DNA of 64,000 nucleotides from Symplocastrum torsivum CPER-KK1 (GTDB taxonomy: Bacteria; Cyanobacteriota; Cyanobacteriia; Cyanobacteriales; Coleofasciculaceae). The position numbers and the translations under genes were made by a program. The DNA lies in contig JAHHIF010000009.1 of assembly GCA_019358875.1 (NCBI GenBank), forward strand, positions 62,001 through 126,000. Reading direction: 5' to 3'. The notes under the pieces were generated by a model. The model was given only the letters and a program-made list of their open reading frames with translations. It did not search any database and had not been told where the DNA came from. Shown here piece by piece: positions 17,563 through 25,314 of this stretch (its first letter is position 1; every line of letters starts with the position of its first letter).

Positions 17563-17948
17563 GCCTTTTTCCTCCTTCGTACCCAGTGAACTTCATACCA
17601 GCCATCTTCGTGGTATTTCAAAACAATGGTCTTGGGCGTAAAGGTGATCAGAAATATATCTAGGAAGATGAGTCCGGGTGTCCGTCCGGCTTTGACTCGT
17701 TCCATCGTCACATCCTCGTGACTATGGGGACGGAAGATGATTTCAAATGCCTCCCTATACGCCTGGGGAATCGCCACTATGACCTCACCCAGCACACGTA
17801 GCCAATCTTTTAATGCTTCCGGGGTTTTAGGGCGTCCCGGTAATAGGAGGGCGACGGCTATGCCGATGATAATATTTGCCACACTCAGGTTTGCGGTGAG
17901 CAAAAACCAGATGACCAGTCGCAATATCAGATTCAGATGTCCAATCAT
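17559..17948 (-). CDS. mrpE: Mrp antiporter subunit E
   Basis: A 129-residue protein with two N-terminal membrane spans and a cytoplasmic tail ending in lysine and arginine residues. It has MrpE features such as a LPGRPKTPE segment, LGEVIVAIPQAYREAFEIIF, and TPGLIFLDIFLITFTPKTIVL. It belongs to the Mrp complex and overlaps mrpD and mrpF by 4 bp each. Confidence 0.85.
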   Translation of the reverse strand: MIGHLNLILRLVIWFLLTANLSVANIIIGIAVALLLPGRPKTPEALKDWLRVLGEVIVAIPQAYREAFEIIFRPHSHEDVTMERVKAGRTPGLIFLDIFLITFTPKTIVLKYHEDGWYEVHWVRRRKKA

Positions 17949-19378
17949 GCCATTACCATCCAGAAGAGAAGGAGCAACATTAGACTCATGCCACCGATCA
18001 GATGCTCAAATTGCTCCACAACACGGGGCAGCTTGAGTACAGATCGTTTAAAAATCAAAAGATACGCCAACCAACCAAGACCGATGGTTGCCAGTGGTTT
18101 CACGATATTGGCAAGGGTATAAGCCTCGTAATAGGCAATGTTTGCTATAAACAGACCACCGAGCAGCAGAATCGTCGCTGGCCAGAAACCGGGCTTTACT
18201 GCCTCCTCGCCGTCTGCTTTATGGGGCAAGAATATGAATTTGGCAAATGAGATTGCCGTTCCCAAAGCCGCAATGTTCATGGCGATCGCTTGCCAGGGCA
18301 GAAGATTCTTCGTCGTCAACACCTTCGCCCCGAAGCCAGACAACAAGGGAAAGCCTGAGATCGAGAAGCTGGCGATGACCAGAGCAATCCAGACCATTGT
18401 ATTGATTGGCCGATGTTGCAACTCCTTGAAGTTGCGGCTCGGTAAAGCACCTGCAATTAAGAAGAGTGCCGATTTGACCAGTCCGTGAGTCAGTGCATAA
18501 AAGCCACCTACGATTGGGGCAGCAAGGACAAAGCCCAACTGCGAAACCGTATGAAACGCCAGCATCCGCTTGGTATCCTTTTCAAAGACGGCATAGAACA
18601 CGCCCAGCAGCGCTGTCCCAACTCCGAAAATCCGGATGAGTGGATCGACCTCCTCCACCATCAGCGCACAACGCACTAGCGGATAAACTCCAGCTTTGAC
18701 CACAACTCCCGACAGCATCGCTGACACTGGCGTCTCCGATTCGGAGTGGGTCAACGGTAACCACAATCCTGATACAAAGATTCCCCCCTTAACCAAGAGT
18801 CCCAGAAAGATCAGGGCAAGCGCTTCCGGTGGTGCTCCGCGCAAAGCTGCAAAACTAAACGAATGATTGGTCTGATAGGCTAATACCGCACCTATCAGAT
18901 AAAACAGCATAGCCGTGTTGCTGATAAACAGATAACGCAATGCCACCCAAATCGAGCGATCGGTGCGGGGATAGGCAATCAAGAGAAACGCGGCAATCCC
19001 ACTGACCTCTAACGCCACGTATAAACTGATAAAGTCCGCACAGGCGAACGCGGCATTGATGCTGCCATGCAAAATAATGGCTTGTGCATAAAAAAAAGCC
19101 GTCTTACCGCTGTGCCAACAGTAGAGGATGACTGCGGCTGTTACTAGCGCATTGGTCAATATAAAGTAGGCGCTTAACTGATCGACTATTAATGTGACGC
19201 CGAAATGATCGAGTAACTCTAGTGTCAGCGGCGACTTTTCGACAAATAGTTGCAACGCATATCCAGCCGAAGCAAATGCCGTGAACAGTGCGAGGTATCG
19301 GTCAAGTTTGGGGAACAGATAAATGGTGAACCCCAAGAAAAACGGTAGTGCGATCCAAGCAAGGGTAATGGTATTCAT
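17945..19378 (-). CDS. mrpD: Mrp antiporter subunit D
   Basis: A 477-residue ND2/ND4/ND5-family proton channel subunit with about 13-14 spans. The conserved segment GVVVKAGVYPLVRCALMVEE and the following KDTKRMLAFHTVSQLGFVL carry the channel lysines. It is the only large ND-like subunit in this operon; other cyanobacterial mrp operons commonly have two. It is coupled to mrpC and mrpE by 4-bp overlaps. Confidence 0.88.
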   Translation of the reverse strand: MNTITLAWIALPFFLGFTIYLFPKLDRYLALFTAFASAGYALQLFVEKSPLTLELLDHFGVTLIVDQLSAYFILTNALVTAAVILYCWHSGKTAFFYAQAIILHGSINAAFACADFISLYVALEVSGIAAFLLIAYPRTDRSIWVALRYLFISNTAMLFYLIGAVLAYQTNHSFSFAALRGAPPEALALIFLGLLVKGGIFVSGLWLPLTHSESETPVSAMLSGVVVKAGVYPLVRCALMVEEVDPLIRIFGVGTALLGVFYAVFEKDTKRMLAFHTVSQLGFVLAAPIVGGFYALTHGLVKSALFLIAGALPSRNFKELQHRPINTMVWIALVIASFSISGFPLLSGFGAKVLTTKNLLPWQAIAMNIAALGTAISFAKFIFLPHKADGEEAVKPGFWPATILLLGGLFIANIAYYEAYTLANIVKPLATIGLGWLAYLLIFKRSVLKLPRVVEQFEHLIGGMSLMLLLLFWMVMA

Positions 19379-19710
19379 GGGGTATTGCTCTTCTCGATCT
19401 CGTTGGTTTCCAGGGTGGGATTATCGCGTGCCAGCTTCATGACACCGACCAGCATTACGCACTGAATCGAAAAGCCGATCACAATCCCGGTCAATATCAC
19501 CGCCTGGGGAACCGGATCGGAGTAAGCGGCATTTGCGCCGTCTGAAACAATGGGTGTGAATAAGCCATCTCGTGATGCAACCAGCACGTAATAGGCGATA
19601 ACTCCTGTGCTCATGACATCCATCGAGATGATCTTCATAACCAGGTTCTTTTTAAGGATGATGCCGAAAAATCCACAGAATATTGTTGCGAAGACGAATG
19701 CTTCTAACAC
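19375..19710 (-). CDS. mrpC: Mrp antiporter subunit C
   Basis: A 111-residue three-span protein of the NuoK/MnhC family, with SDPVPQAVILTGIVIGFSIQ as its family core (residues about 64-83). It is first in the mrpCDEFGAB operon. The upstream region carries inverted repeats (19744-19806) that could be the operator. Confidence 0.87.
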   Translation of the reverse strand: MLEAFVFATIFCGFFGIILKKNLVMKIISMDVMSTGVIAYYVLVASRDGLFTPIVSDGANAAYSDPVPQAVILTGIVIGFSIQCVMLVGVMKLARDNPTLETNEIEKSNTP

Positions 19711-19886
19711 GGGAATTGCCTATGAGTAAATATCTGTCAAATGGTGCTAAAAGATATATAGCACTTTTTAATAGTGCTAAAAACCCTTAACACTATTGAA
19801 AAGTGTCGAGGTAAACGATAGACTCATGCCACACCAAGGTGTTGGTTTGAGCTTGCGATCGGTAGGATGAAACACACAATAGCCGG
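19711..19886. promoter_or_regulatory. Divergent promoter region with inverted repeats (mrp operon)
   Basis: GTGCTA (19744-19749) and TAGCAC (19759-19764) form an inverted repeat with a 9-bp spacer. A further GTGCTA lies at 19774-19779. ACACT and AGTGT form a second inverted repeat with a 7-bp spacer (about 19790-19806). They lie between mrpC and the divergent ATPase gene, as expected of an operator. The half-sites are in the opposite order from a CIRCE element. Confidence 0.5.
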
Positions 19887-21131
19887 ATGAGAGAATCGAT
19901 TCGTAGTAAATCAATGCCTAACCTCAGCCCTGACTCGCCCACCGATACCGTTGGCGGCTTGCCAACTAGTGAAGGCGTGCCGCAGAAAGGTTTCTACACT
20001 TCAGAGCGGGACGCTAAAGCCGTGAATTTTGTGGATTTATCAGCACCATTTCAATTGGTCGGGCGGCAAGCGCAATTTCAACGCATTACACAGGTTCTAG
20101 CCCGTGATGGCAACTTGCTGATTGTTGGAGTGCCGGGAAGCGGACGGCGGACTCTGGTACGACGGGCGGCTCAAGAAGTTGGGGTAAAAATCCTGGAGGT
20201 TGACTGCATCCGGGTTACCGATGGTCAGCGCTTCGTGCAACTGCTGTGCGAGAGTATAGACCAGACGTTTCAATGTGCAACGGTTCAAGCTCTAATGCGA
20301 GAGTGGATTGAACGCAAGGCACCTGAATTATTTGTCCTGAGAGACGAAGGAAGTGGCAGACAGAGGCTGAAACCTGTTCGCGCAGAAAGCCAAGAGCAGC
20401 AATGGGGAGCATTTGAGGGATTACTTAATCTCCTGCAAAGGTTAGCTGAATCTTCGGGCGAACGGGTGGTGCTGATTTTGGAAAGCTTCCCCCACATCCG
20501 CTCTTGGGATCGCAATGGGGTGTGGGAAAAATTTTTGAGGAAAGAGATCGAGCGTCAGACTCAGGTGAGTTATGTGTTGGTGGCAACGATCGCAGAAACC
20601 AGTCTTCATCCTGATGAACCAGGCAATAGCTTGGCAACCGTGCAGTTGGCTCCCTTATCCGACGATGTAGTCGCTGCATGGGTTCAGGCAGTTTTGCATG
20701 GCGAAGGGCTGACCTTCGATCCGCGATCGCAAGCGCTGGAACTGTTTGTCAATGCGGTACAGGGACACTTAGGCGATGCTTCGGCACTGGTGCGACGCCT
20801 CAAGTCGGTACGAGTTTCTGATGGGCTAATTCGCAACGAACACGTAGAGCAGGCGATTCAAGAACTGCTAACTGATTTGTCGATGGTTTTTGAATCATTA
20901 CTCATGCTGCTGCCAGCCAATCAGGCACATCTGTTGGAGTCTCTGGCGTTAGACCCTACTGACAAGCCACAAAGTCGAGATTACATTCACAAGCATTACC
21001 TGTCCAGAGGAGGCAGTCTGCAAGGTGCGATCGCAGGATTGCAGCACAAAGGCTTGATTTACGGTTCTGAACAAGGCTACCGACTTGCTCTACCTCTATT
21101 TGCTTTGTGGCTTCGCCAGCGCTTGAGTTGA
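19887..21131 (+). CDS. AAA-type ATPase with C-terminal winged-helix-like region
   Basis: A 414-residue soluble protein. Residues about 80-95 form a P-loop reading GVPGSGRRT, in which the invariant Walker A lysine is replaced by arginine. A Walker B-like VVLILES follows around residue 197, without the usual aspartate. The domain order resembles archaeal-type or STAND ATPases, with a helical and winged-helix-like C-terminus (about 330-414). The target is unknown. The first 50 residues are low-complexity, so an ATG at 19914 (MPNLSP) is also possible. It faces away from the mrp operon. Confidence 0.65.
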   Translation: MRESIRSKSMPNLSPDSPTDTVGGLPTSEGVPQKGFYTSERDAKAVNFVDLSAPFQLVGRQAQFQRITQVLARDGNLLIVGVPGSGRRTLVRRAAQEVGVKILEVDCIRVTDGQRFVQLLCESIDQTFQCATVQALMREWIERKAPELFVLRDEGSGRQRLKPVRAESQEQQWGAFEGLLNLLQRLAESSGERVVLILESFPHIRSWDRNGVWEKFLRKEIERQTQVSYVLVATIAETSLHPDEPGNSLATVQLAPLSDDVVAAWVQAVLHGEGLTFDPRSQALELFVNAVQGHLGDASALVRRLKSVRVSDGLIRNEHVEQAIQELLTDLSMVFESLLMLLPANQAHLLESLALDPTDKPQSRDYIHKHYLSRGGSLQGAIAGLQHKGLIYGSEQGYRLALPLFALWLRQRLS

Positions 21132-21233
21132 TAGCAAACGTGCGGGAGCGATCGCTTAAAGGGGTAGTGCAAGATGTGAGGTGGCTGAATGCTATATTCA
21201 GCCTATCAGCGCCTATCTGTGAAGGTAGCCTTT

Positions 21234-21752
21234 ATGACACAGGAACTAATCGACCTAAGAACCAGCATCTTAGAAGGACGCTATGCAGATGCTTTGGCGA
21301 TTGTAGATGAGCTAGAGGGGATGAGTAAACAAGCAATCCTCCGTAATATCGAATCTTTTCTAGTCAGGATGCTGGTTCACTTGATTAAAAACCAAATTGA
21401 ACAGCGTTTAACTAATTCTTGGGTAGCTTCAATTTCTGATTCTCTCCGACAAATTCAAAAATTAAATCTCAAAGAGAATAAAACGTCTTACTACATCAAG
21501 CAAGATGAATGGGAGCCTTTTCTAGAAGAAGCAATTGAGGCGGCAATTCGTCCGGCAAGTGTGGAAGTTGTGGATGGTGCCTACAATTCCTTTCAACTCT
21601 CAGAGTTGGTGAAAAGAACAGAGATAATGATGACCGCTCAGAGATTGCTCGATTTAACGTATGAACATTCGGCAAAGACATTACCAACAATCATTGATGA
21701 GAATTTAGTTCAGCTACCAGGTGGAGAAGAGTGGAAAGAGGGTAGGCAATAA
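21234..21752 (+). CDS. DUF29-family protein
   Basis: A 172-residue soluble, helical protein resembling the DUF29 family, which is expanded in cyanobacteria and has no known function. The start at ATG 21234 is preferred over an upstream in-frame codon because GAAGGTA precedes it. It stands about 100 bp after the ATPase gene on the same strand. Confidence 0.6.
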   Translation: MTQELIDLRTSILEGRYADALAIVDELEGMSKQAILRNIESFLVRMLVHLIKNQIEQRLTNSWVASISDSLRQIQKLNLKENKTSYYIKQDEWEPFLEEAIEAAIRPASVEVVDGAYNSFQLSELVKRTEIMMTAQRLLDLTYEHSAKTLPTIIDENLVQLPGGEEWKEGRQ

Positions 21753-21826
21753 AAGTGGCTCTCTTGCTGCTTTGTTCTGCAAAACCACTCAGTTAACAGC
21801 CACCAGTTTCCAGTCACGACAATTCT

Positions 21827-22009
21827 ATGATGAACGGAGCTGTTTTGAAGGGGGCATTCCTCAATGGAGCCAACATGAAAGAGACATCCCTTGTCGTAGC
21901 CAACCTGGAGGGAGCCAACCTTAAGGACGCTAAAAATCTTAAACAGGAGCAGATTAAAACAGCATTTAGAGATAGCTACACTATCCTGCCAGACGATATT
22001 AATGAATGA
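21827..22009 (+). CDS. Short pentapeptide-repeat protein or remnant
   Basis: A 60-residue frame with about six consecutive A(N/V)LxG-type pentapeptides (residues 3-35), followed by a tail that is often seen at the end of larger pentapeptide proteins. Most family members are longer, so this is probably the surviving C-terminus of a bigger gene, although it has its own ATG. Confidence 0.5.
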   Translation: MMNGAVLKGAFLNGANMKETSLVVANLEGANLKDAKNLKQEQIKTAFRDSYTILPDDINE

Positions 22010-22120
22010 TCAGAACGTTGGATGCAATTTGAGTAAGTGAAAGCCGCCCTCATCACCCAGCAAAAACGCGATCGCTCCTCTCACCTGACATTAAAATTAG
22101 TGCTGCGGAGAACCTTGATC

Positions 22121-22165
22121 GCACCTCCCCTCTTGAGCAACGAAAAGAGCGATCGCTGTCTCAAT
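22121..22165. repeat. Dispersed repeat copy R0 (partial)
   Basis: A partial copy of the repeat found at 22841, 23397 and 24381. It keeps the right half (CCCCTCTTGAGCAACGAAAAG followed by a HIP1 octamer) and lacks the GTTGTCTGCAATTTTAGCG core. It lies just past the vapC stop. Confidence 0.5.
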
Positions 22166-22584
22166 TATGTTCGCCAGTTATCCAGCCTCAGAGGATAACC
22201 TAATGCTTGAATCCGCTGATAGTGAGACAAGTTGCCAGTTACCAAAGTTAAATCGTGTTGTAGAGCAATGGCAGCAATCATTGAGTCAGGATAACCAATT
22301 GGTCGTCCTATTCTTTCTAAATCCGCATAGATACACCCTGCCAATACTGCATCATGCAGTTCCAGCATCAAAACTTCTTCAGTGGTAAGTGTAGCCAGAA
22401 ACTCTTGAACTCGGTCTTCTCGCTGACGCTTGTGCCAACCCTGGACAACCTCCATAACTGTAATGGTAGAGATTGTGTAGCAACCGAAAACAGCACGATA
22501 AGCAGTTGCTTTAGCTATAACCTGTCGATTAATCCCCCTGAAAATTTCAGACACAATATCTGTGTCAAGCAATGCCTTTTCCAA
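22165..22584 (-). CDS. vapC: PIN-domain toxin, VapC-like
   Basis: A 139-residue PIN-domain ribonuclease. The conserved acidic residues are visible: ALLDTDIVSE near the start, EVVQG near residue 46, and DSMIAAIA near residue 99. VapC toxins cleave specific RNAs and are held inactive by a cognate antitoxin. The start overlaps the upstream antitoxin gene by 20 bp, so the two are co-translated. Confidence 0.85.
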   Translation of the reverse strand: MEKALLDTDIVSEIFRGINRQVIAKATAYRAVFGCYTISTITVMEVVQGWHKRQREDRVQEFLATLTTEEVLMLELHDAVLAGCIYADLERIGRPIGYPDSMIAAIALQHDLTLVTGNLSHYQRIQALGYPLRLDNWRT

Positions 22585-22819
22585 TGGTTTGATTGAATGA
22601 CTGTGCTGCCCGATTTCTCAAGGCTTCTTCAAGTATCTCACCAACTAGCTCAGGTTCATCTGCAAACAGTCCCATCCAAGGATCTTTTGCCACTTTTGGC
22701 GCGGCTAGTAATTTGATGACTTCTGCAATCAGTTCCGGCAACGTACATTTGCGAGACTCTGCCAGAAGCTTGGCACATTTAAGGGTTTGTTCGTCCAGTT
22801 CAATTTCTATCTTTGCCAT
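22565..22819 (-). CDS. Antitoxin partner of the PIN toxin
   Basis: An 84-residue protein with a ribbon-helix-helix-like N-terminus (KIEIELDEQTLKCAKLLAESRKCTL, here shortened in description to a beta strand then two helices) and a C-terminal toxin-neutralising tail. ATG 22819 has a strong AGGAGG site upstream and is preferred over the longer frame, whose extra N-terminus is translated repeat DNA. It overlaps vapC by 20 bp. Confidence 0.7.
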   Translation of the reverse strand: MAKIEIELDEQTLKCAKLLAESRKCTLPELIAEVIKLLAAPKVAKDPWMGLFADEPELVGEILEEALRNRAAQSFNQTIGKGIA

Positions 22820-22840
22820 GTTGCCTCCTGTGCGATCGCA

Positions 22841-22912
22841 GTTGTCTGCAATTTTAGCGTTGTCAGCCTGCAGTCTTCTCCCCTCTTCAGCAACGATAAG
22901 AGCGATCGCTGC
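22841..22912. repeat. Dispersed repeat copy R1
   Basis: Full copy: the core GTTGTCTGCAATTTTAGCG then TTGTCAGCCTG (22841-22870), followed by TCTCCCCTCTT, a CAACGATAAG stretch and a HIP1 octamer. It lies between the vapC antitoxin gene and hicA. Confidence 0.7.
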
Positions 22913-22927
22913 TTTCTTCACCTTCCA

Positions 22928-23164
22928 TCAATCGTCTGATTTAAGCAATTCTATAAACTCCTCTCGTGTCAGTTCAGCATCACGCAGTATCTTACCTAGC
23001 AAACCTATGCCGATGGTTTTGCCAGCATGAACAGGTATCGTCACTACTCGTCCATCCTCATGCTTCATCCGTACATGACTCCCTTTTTGTCGAATCACCT
23101 GAAAGCCTACTTTTCCAAGAACCCTGATAACTTCATTACCTGTTAAAGCAGGAAGTTTTGGCAT
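22928..23164 (-). CDS. hicA: HicA-type mRNA interferase toxin
   Basis: A 78-residue HicA/YcfA protein with the double-stranded RNA-binding-like fold. The catalytic histidine lies in KGSHVRMKHEDG (residues about 27-38), and the family ending IPVHAGKTIGIGLLGKIL is present. It cleaves mRNA when free of HicB. Its start overlaps the hicB stop by one base (TAATG), so translation is coupled. Confidence 0.88.
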   Translation of the reverse strand: MPKLPALTGNEVIRVLGKVGFQVIRQKGSHVRMKHEDGRVVTIPVHAGKTIGIGLLGKILRDAELTREEFIELLKSDD

Positions 23165-23379
23165 TAAATCACAACCTTTTGAATGCCTACAAACTCTGGA
23201 ATATTTTCATCCCCTTCTTCTTCTAAACAGAGTTCAATAACTTCCTTAATATTGAAGAGTAACTCATCAATAGTTTCTCCTTGGCTATAACAGGCTTTGA
23301 GTTGAGGAACTTCCCCAACATAATAGCCATCTTCATCCCGTTCAATGATGACGTAGAATTCTCGCTTAGTGGCTTCCAT
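23164..23379 (-). CDS. hicB: HicB-type antitoxin
   Basis: A 71-residue HicB protein with the partial RNase H-like domain: YYVGEVPQLKACYSQGET and a following helix with IKEVIELCLEE. The short form lacks a separate DNA-binding domain, so autoregulation may be limited. ATG 23379 is preferred; the longer in-frame extension is translated repeat sequence. Confidence 0.85.
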   Translation of the reverse strand: MEATKREFYVIIERDEDGYYVGEVPQLKACYSQGETIDELLFNIKEVIELCLEEEGDENIPEFVGIQKVVI

Positions 23380-23396
23380 CTTTCTCAGAATAAGGC

Positions 23397-23512
23397 AGTT
23401 GTCTGCAATTTTAGCGTTGTCAGCCTGTAGGGGTTTTGAGCGATTCGGGTGCAGGATAGCTAACGCTTCACGCGCCTCCTCTGTTGGGCAACGATAAAAG
23501 CGATCGCTTTTT
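23397..23512. repeat. Dispersed repeat copy R2 (split by extra sequence)
   Basis: The core GTTGTCTGCAATTTTAGCG and TTGTCAGCCTG at 23398-23428 is followed by about 40 bp of extra DNA, then the right part (CCTCTGTTGGGCAACGATAA and a HIP1 octamer). It lies upstream of hicB. Confidence 0.65.
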
Positions 23513-23581
23513 GTCCGAGATTTTGCTGAAAGGAACTTGTCGCAGTTGTTATAGTGATTCCAAAGCCTCAGAGAGGTCATA

Positions 23582-23938
23582 ATGCAGATTACGCTCGATC
23601 TCCCCGAAGAACTCGTATCGCGACTGAGTTTGCTAGAAGACAAACTACCGCAGATCTTGGAATTGGGACTACGGGAGTTAAATGCTAGTTCTCAAACAGG
23701 TTTTGCAGGCATAGCTGAAGTATTAAAATTTTTAGCCACACTCCCCACGCCGGAAGAAATTATTGCCTTGCGTCCCTCCGAAGCCTTGCAAACTCAGATT
23801 AGTAGTCTGCTAGAGAAGAACCGCACCCAAAGTTTAACGCCTGCCGAGTTACAGATTTGGGAGCAGTACCAGTACCTGGAACACTTAATCCGGATGGCAA
23901 AGGCGAAAGCATACCTAAAACTTAAGAGATTAAGTTAG
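23582..23938 (+). CDS. Small protein paired with an HNH nuclease
   Basis: A 118-residue protein starting MQITLDLPEEL, an N-terminus typical of antitoxin-like or small regulatory proteins, followed by helices. I do not recognise a named family. Only 2 bp separate its stop from the HNH gene, so they form one transcription unit. The arrangement resembles a nuclease with a partner that binds or restrains it, but that is inference. Confidence 0.7.
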   Translation: MQITLDLPEELVSRLSLLEDKLPQILELGLRELNASSQTGFAGIAEVLKFLATLPTPEEIIALRPSEALQTQISSLLEKNRTQSLTPAELQIWEQYQYLEHLIRMAKAKAYLKLKRLS

Positions 23939-23940
23939 GA

Positions 23941-24363
23941 ATGAGCCGCACCTATATTCCATCTGCGCTCAGACGCCTTGTTTGCGATCGCGCCAAAGGA
24001 TGCTGTGAATACTGCCTGATTTCTGAAGCTACTACATTCGCCCCTCACGAAATAGACCATATCATTGCTGAAAAACATGGCGGATTAACCGAAGCTGAGA
24101 ACTTAGCACTCTTATGTACGCTGTGCGACAAACATAAGGGAAGCGATATCGCCTCAATCGATGCAGAGACAACTGAAGTCGTTCCGCTTTATAATCCTCG
24201 TCGGGATAAGTGGCACGAGCATTTTCAACTCAGTGGTGCTGAGTTTATCCCTCTAACGCCCAAAGGTCGTGTAACAGTTCGTCTATTACAACTGAACCGC
24301 CCTGACAGAGTAGAAGAGCGTAAGCTTCTCATAGAAGCTGAGATGTTCAACCTACCTGACTAG
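23941..24363 (+). CDS. HNH endonuclease
   Basis: A 140-residue protein with a zinc-binding HNH core: CEYC near residue 22, EIDHIIAEKHGG (catalytic His) at about 38-49, then NLALLCTLCDKHKG. HNH proteins cut DNA in restriction, homing or defence systems. No specificity domain is visible. It is second in a two-gene unit with the 118-residue protein and is followed by repeat copy R3. Confidence 0.85.
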   Translation: MSRTYIPSALRRLVCDRAKGCCEYCLISEATTFAPHEIDHIIAEKHGGLTEAENLALLCTLCDKHKGSDIASIDAETTEVVPLYNPRRDKWHEHFQLSGAEFIPLTPKGRVTVRLLQLNRPDRVEERKLLIEAEMFNLPD

Positions 24364-24380
24364 AGCAAATATTTCGTTGA

Positions 24381-24452
24381 AGTTGTCTGCAATTTTAGCG
24401 TTGTCAACCTGCACTCTCCTCCCTCTCTTGGGCAACGATAAGAGCGATCTCT
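24381..24452. repeat. Dispersed repeat copy R3
   Basis: The core GTTGTCTGCAATTTTAGCG and TTGTCAACCTG (24382-24411) is followed by CCCTCTCTTGGGCAACGATA and a degenerate HIP1 site. It lies immediately after the HNH gene. Confidence 0.65.
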
Positions 24453-24558
24453 CTTTGTCTAACACTCTTTGAAGGGAAGCGATTGCAATTTCGGCTTGGT
24501 GAATACAGTAAGGGCACCCAGCAAGGAGTGCCCCTACGAAATGTACTTTGTGGAAGTG

Positions 24559-24903
24559 CTATTGGTTCGACAAGCTCTCCACACTGAGGGGAACCATGTC
24601 CCCGCTTGTTGTCAATCCCAATAACATCCGCTCTTGCGGTCGAATAAACTTGCCCGTCAGCACGCAGCGTTCTTCTTGCTGAGCCGTTGCCTCCATGCTG
24701 GCTCGAATATCAGACGGGGAAAATTCGGGTCGATAATCACCGGATTTTTGCTGCACATAGTTCCAGAGGACATCTCGTATCAGAGCTTGATATCCTTGGT
24801 TGCCAGAGAGATCTTTAAGCTTCTCTTTCAATTCGCGCTCTAGACGAATGCTGGTTACTTCCATGTCGGTCGTTGCTGTGCGGGCGAGAGTACGAATCAT
24901 CAT
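24559..24903 (-). CDS. Ribbon-helix-helix (CopG/Arc-type) protein
   Basis: A 114-residue protein. Residues about 15-50 (EVTSIRLERELKEKLKDLSG and the next helix) fit a ribbon-helix-helix DNA-binding domain. The C-terminal part contains a CVLTGKFI segment and no recognised domain. It may be a transcription factor or an antitoxin without an adjacent toxin. The start at ATG 24903 is preceded by GAGG and an A-run; a second ATG follows immediately. Confidence 0.65.
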   Translation of the reverse strand: MMIRTLARTATTDMEVTSIRLERELKEKLKDLSGNQGYQALIRDVLWNYVQQKSGDYRPEFSPSDIRASMEATAQQEERCVLTGKFIRPQERMLLGLTTSGDMVPLSVESLSNQ

Positions 24904-25314
24904 TTTTTTTTCCTCAATTTGTGGACATGCTCGTAATACAAGTGTAGTATTTAGAAAGTCAGCTTTCAAATCCACTTCACCAAATTTCTCTTCTGTGAGC
25001 CTTCATCTATCCCACTCCACCCCATGCCCTGAAACTGCTAGCCCCCGAGGTTGGCAATCAGCAGGAATGTCGGTGGAGTTTTTGTTTGAGGGCAGATATG
25101 GCTCAAGGGCCCAGCAGACAGAAAAGATTGGAGATCAATTTAATAAAGATGCCCGTAATTTAGTGGCATTTGATGGACAAATAGATAAACGCAGCGGGAG
25201 GTACAGGCACAAAATCGCCTTACCGACATAGGACGAGAAGACCCTATTTAAGTTTTTTCAACCCCCGCTCCTAACTAAAAGAAGCGGGGGTTTTGATGTA
25301 TGAGGAGTCAAACC
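24904..25314. other. Untranslated region upstream of the second HNH gene, possible leader RNA
   Basis: About 400 bp with no supported gene. It ends in a strong terminator hairpin (25260-25295) that stands only 20 bp before the HNH start, a layout expected of a small RNA or attenuator. A GGACGAGAAGACCCTAT stretch at 25232-25248 resembles a conserved large-subunit rRNA segment. Confidence 0.4.
25260..25295 (+). terminator. Hairpin terminator or attenuator before the HNH gene
   Basis: AACCCCCGCT (25260-25269) pairs perfectly with AGCGGGGGTT (25283-25292) around a 13-nt loop, followed by TT. It sits just before GTG 25315, so transcripts from upstream would have to pass it to reach the HNH gene. 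Confidence 0.75.

Noticed and set aside
19744..19764. CIRCE element
   Set aside because: The half-sites GTGCTA and TAGCAC are in the reverse order to CIRCE, despite the same 9-bp spacer.
22823..22921. N-terminal extension of the antitoxin including LQADNAKIADNC
   Set aside because: The same peptide is encoded upstream of hicB because both are translations of the dispersed repeat; the internal ATG with AGGAGG is the real start.
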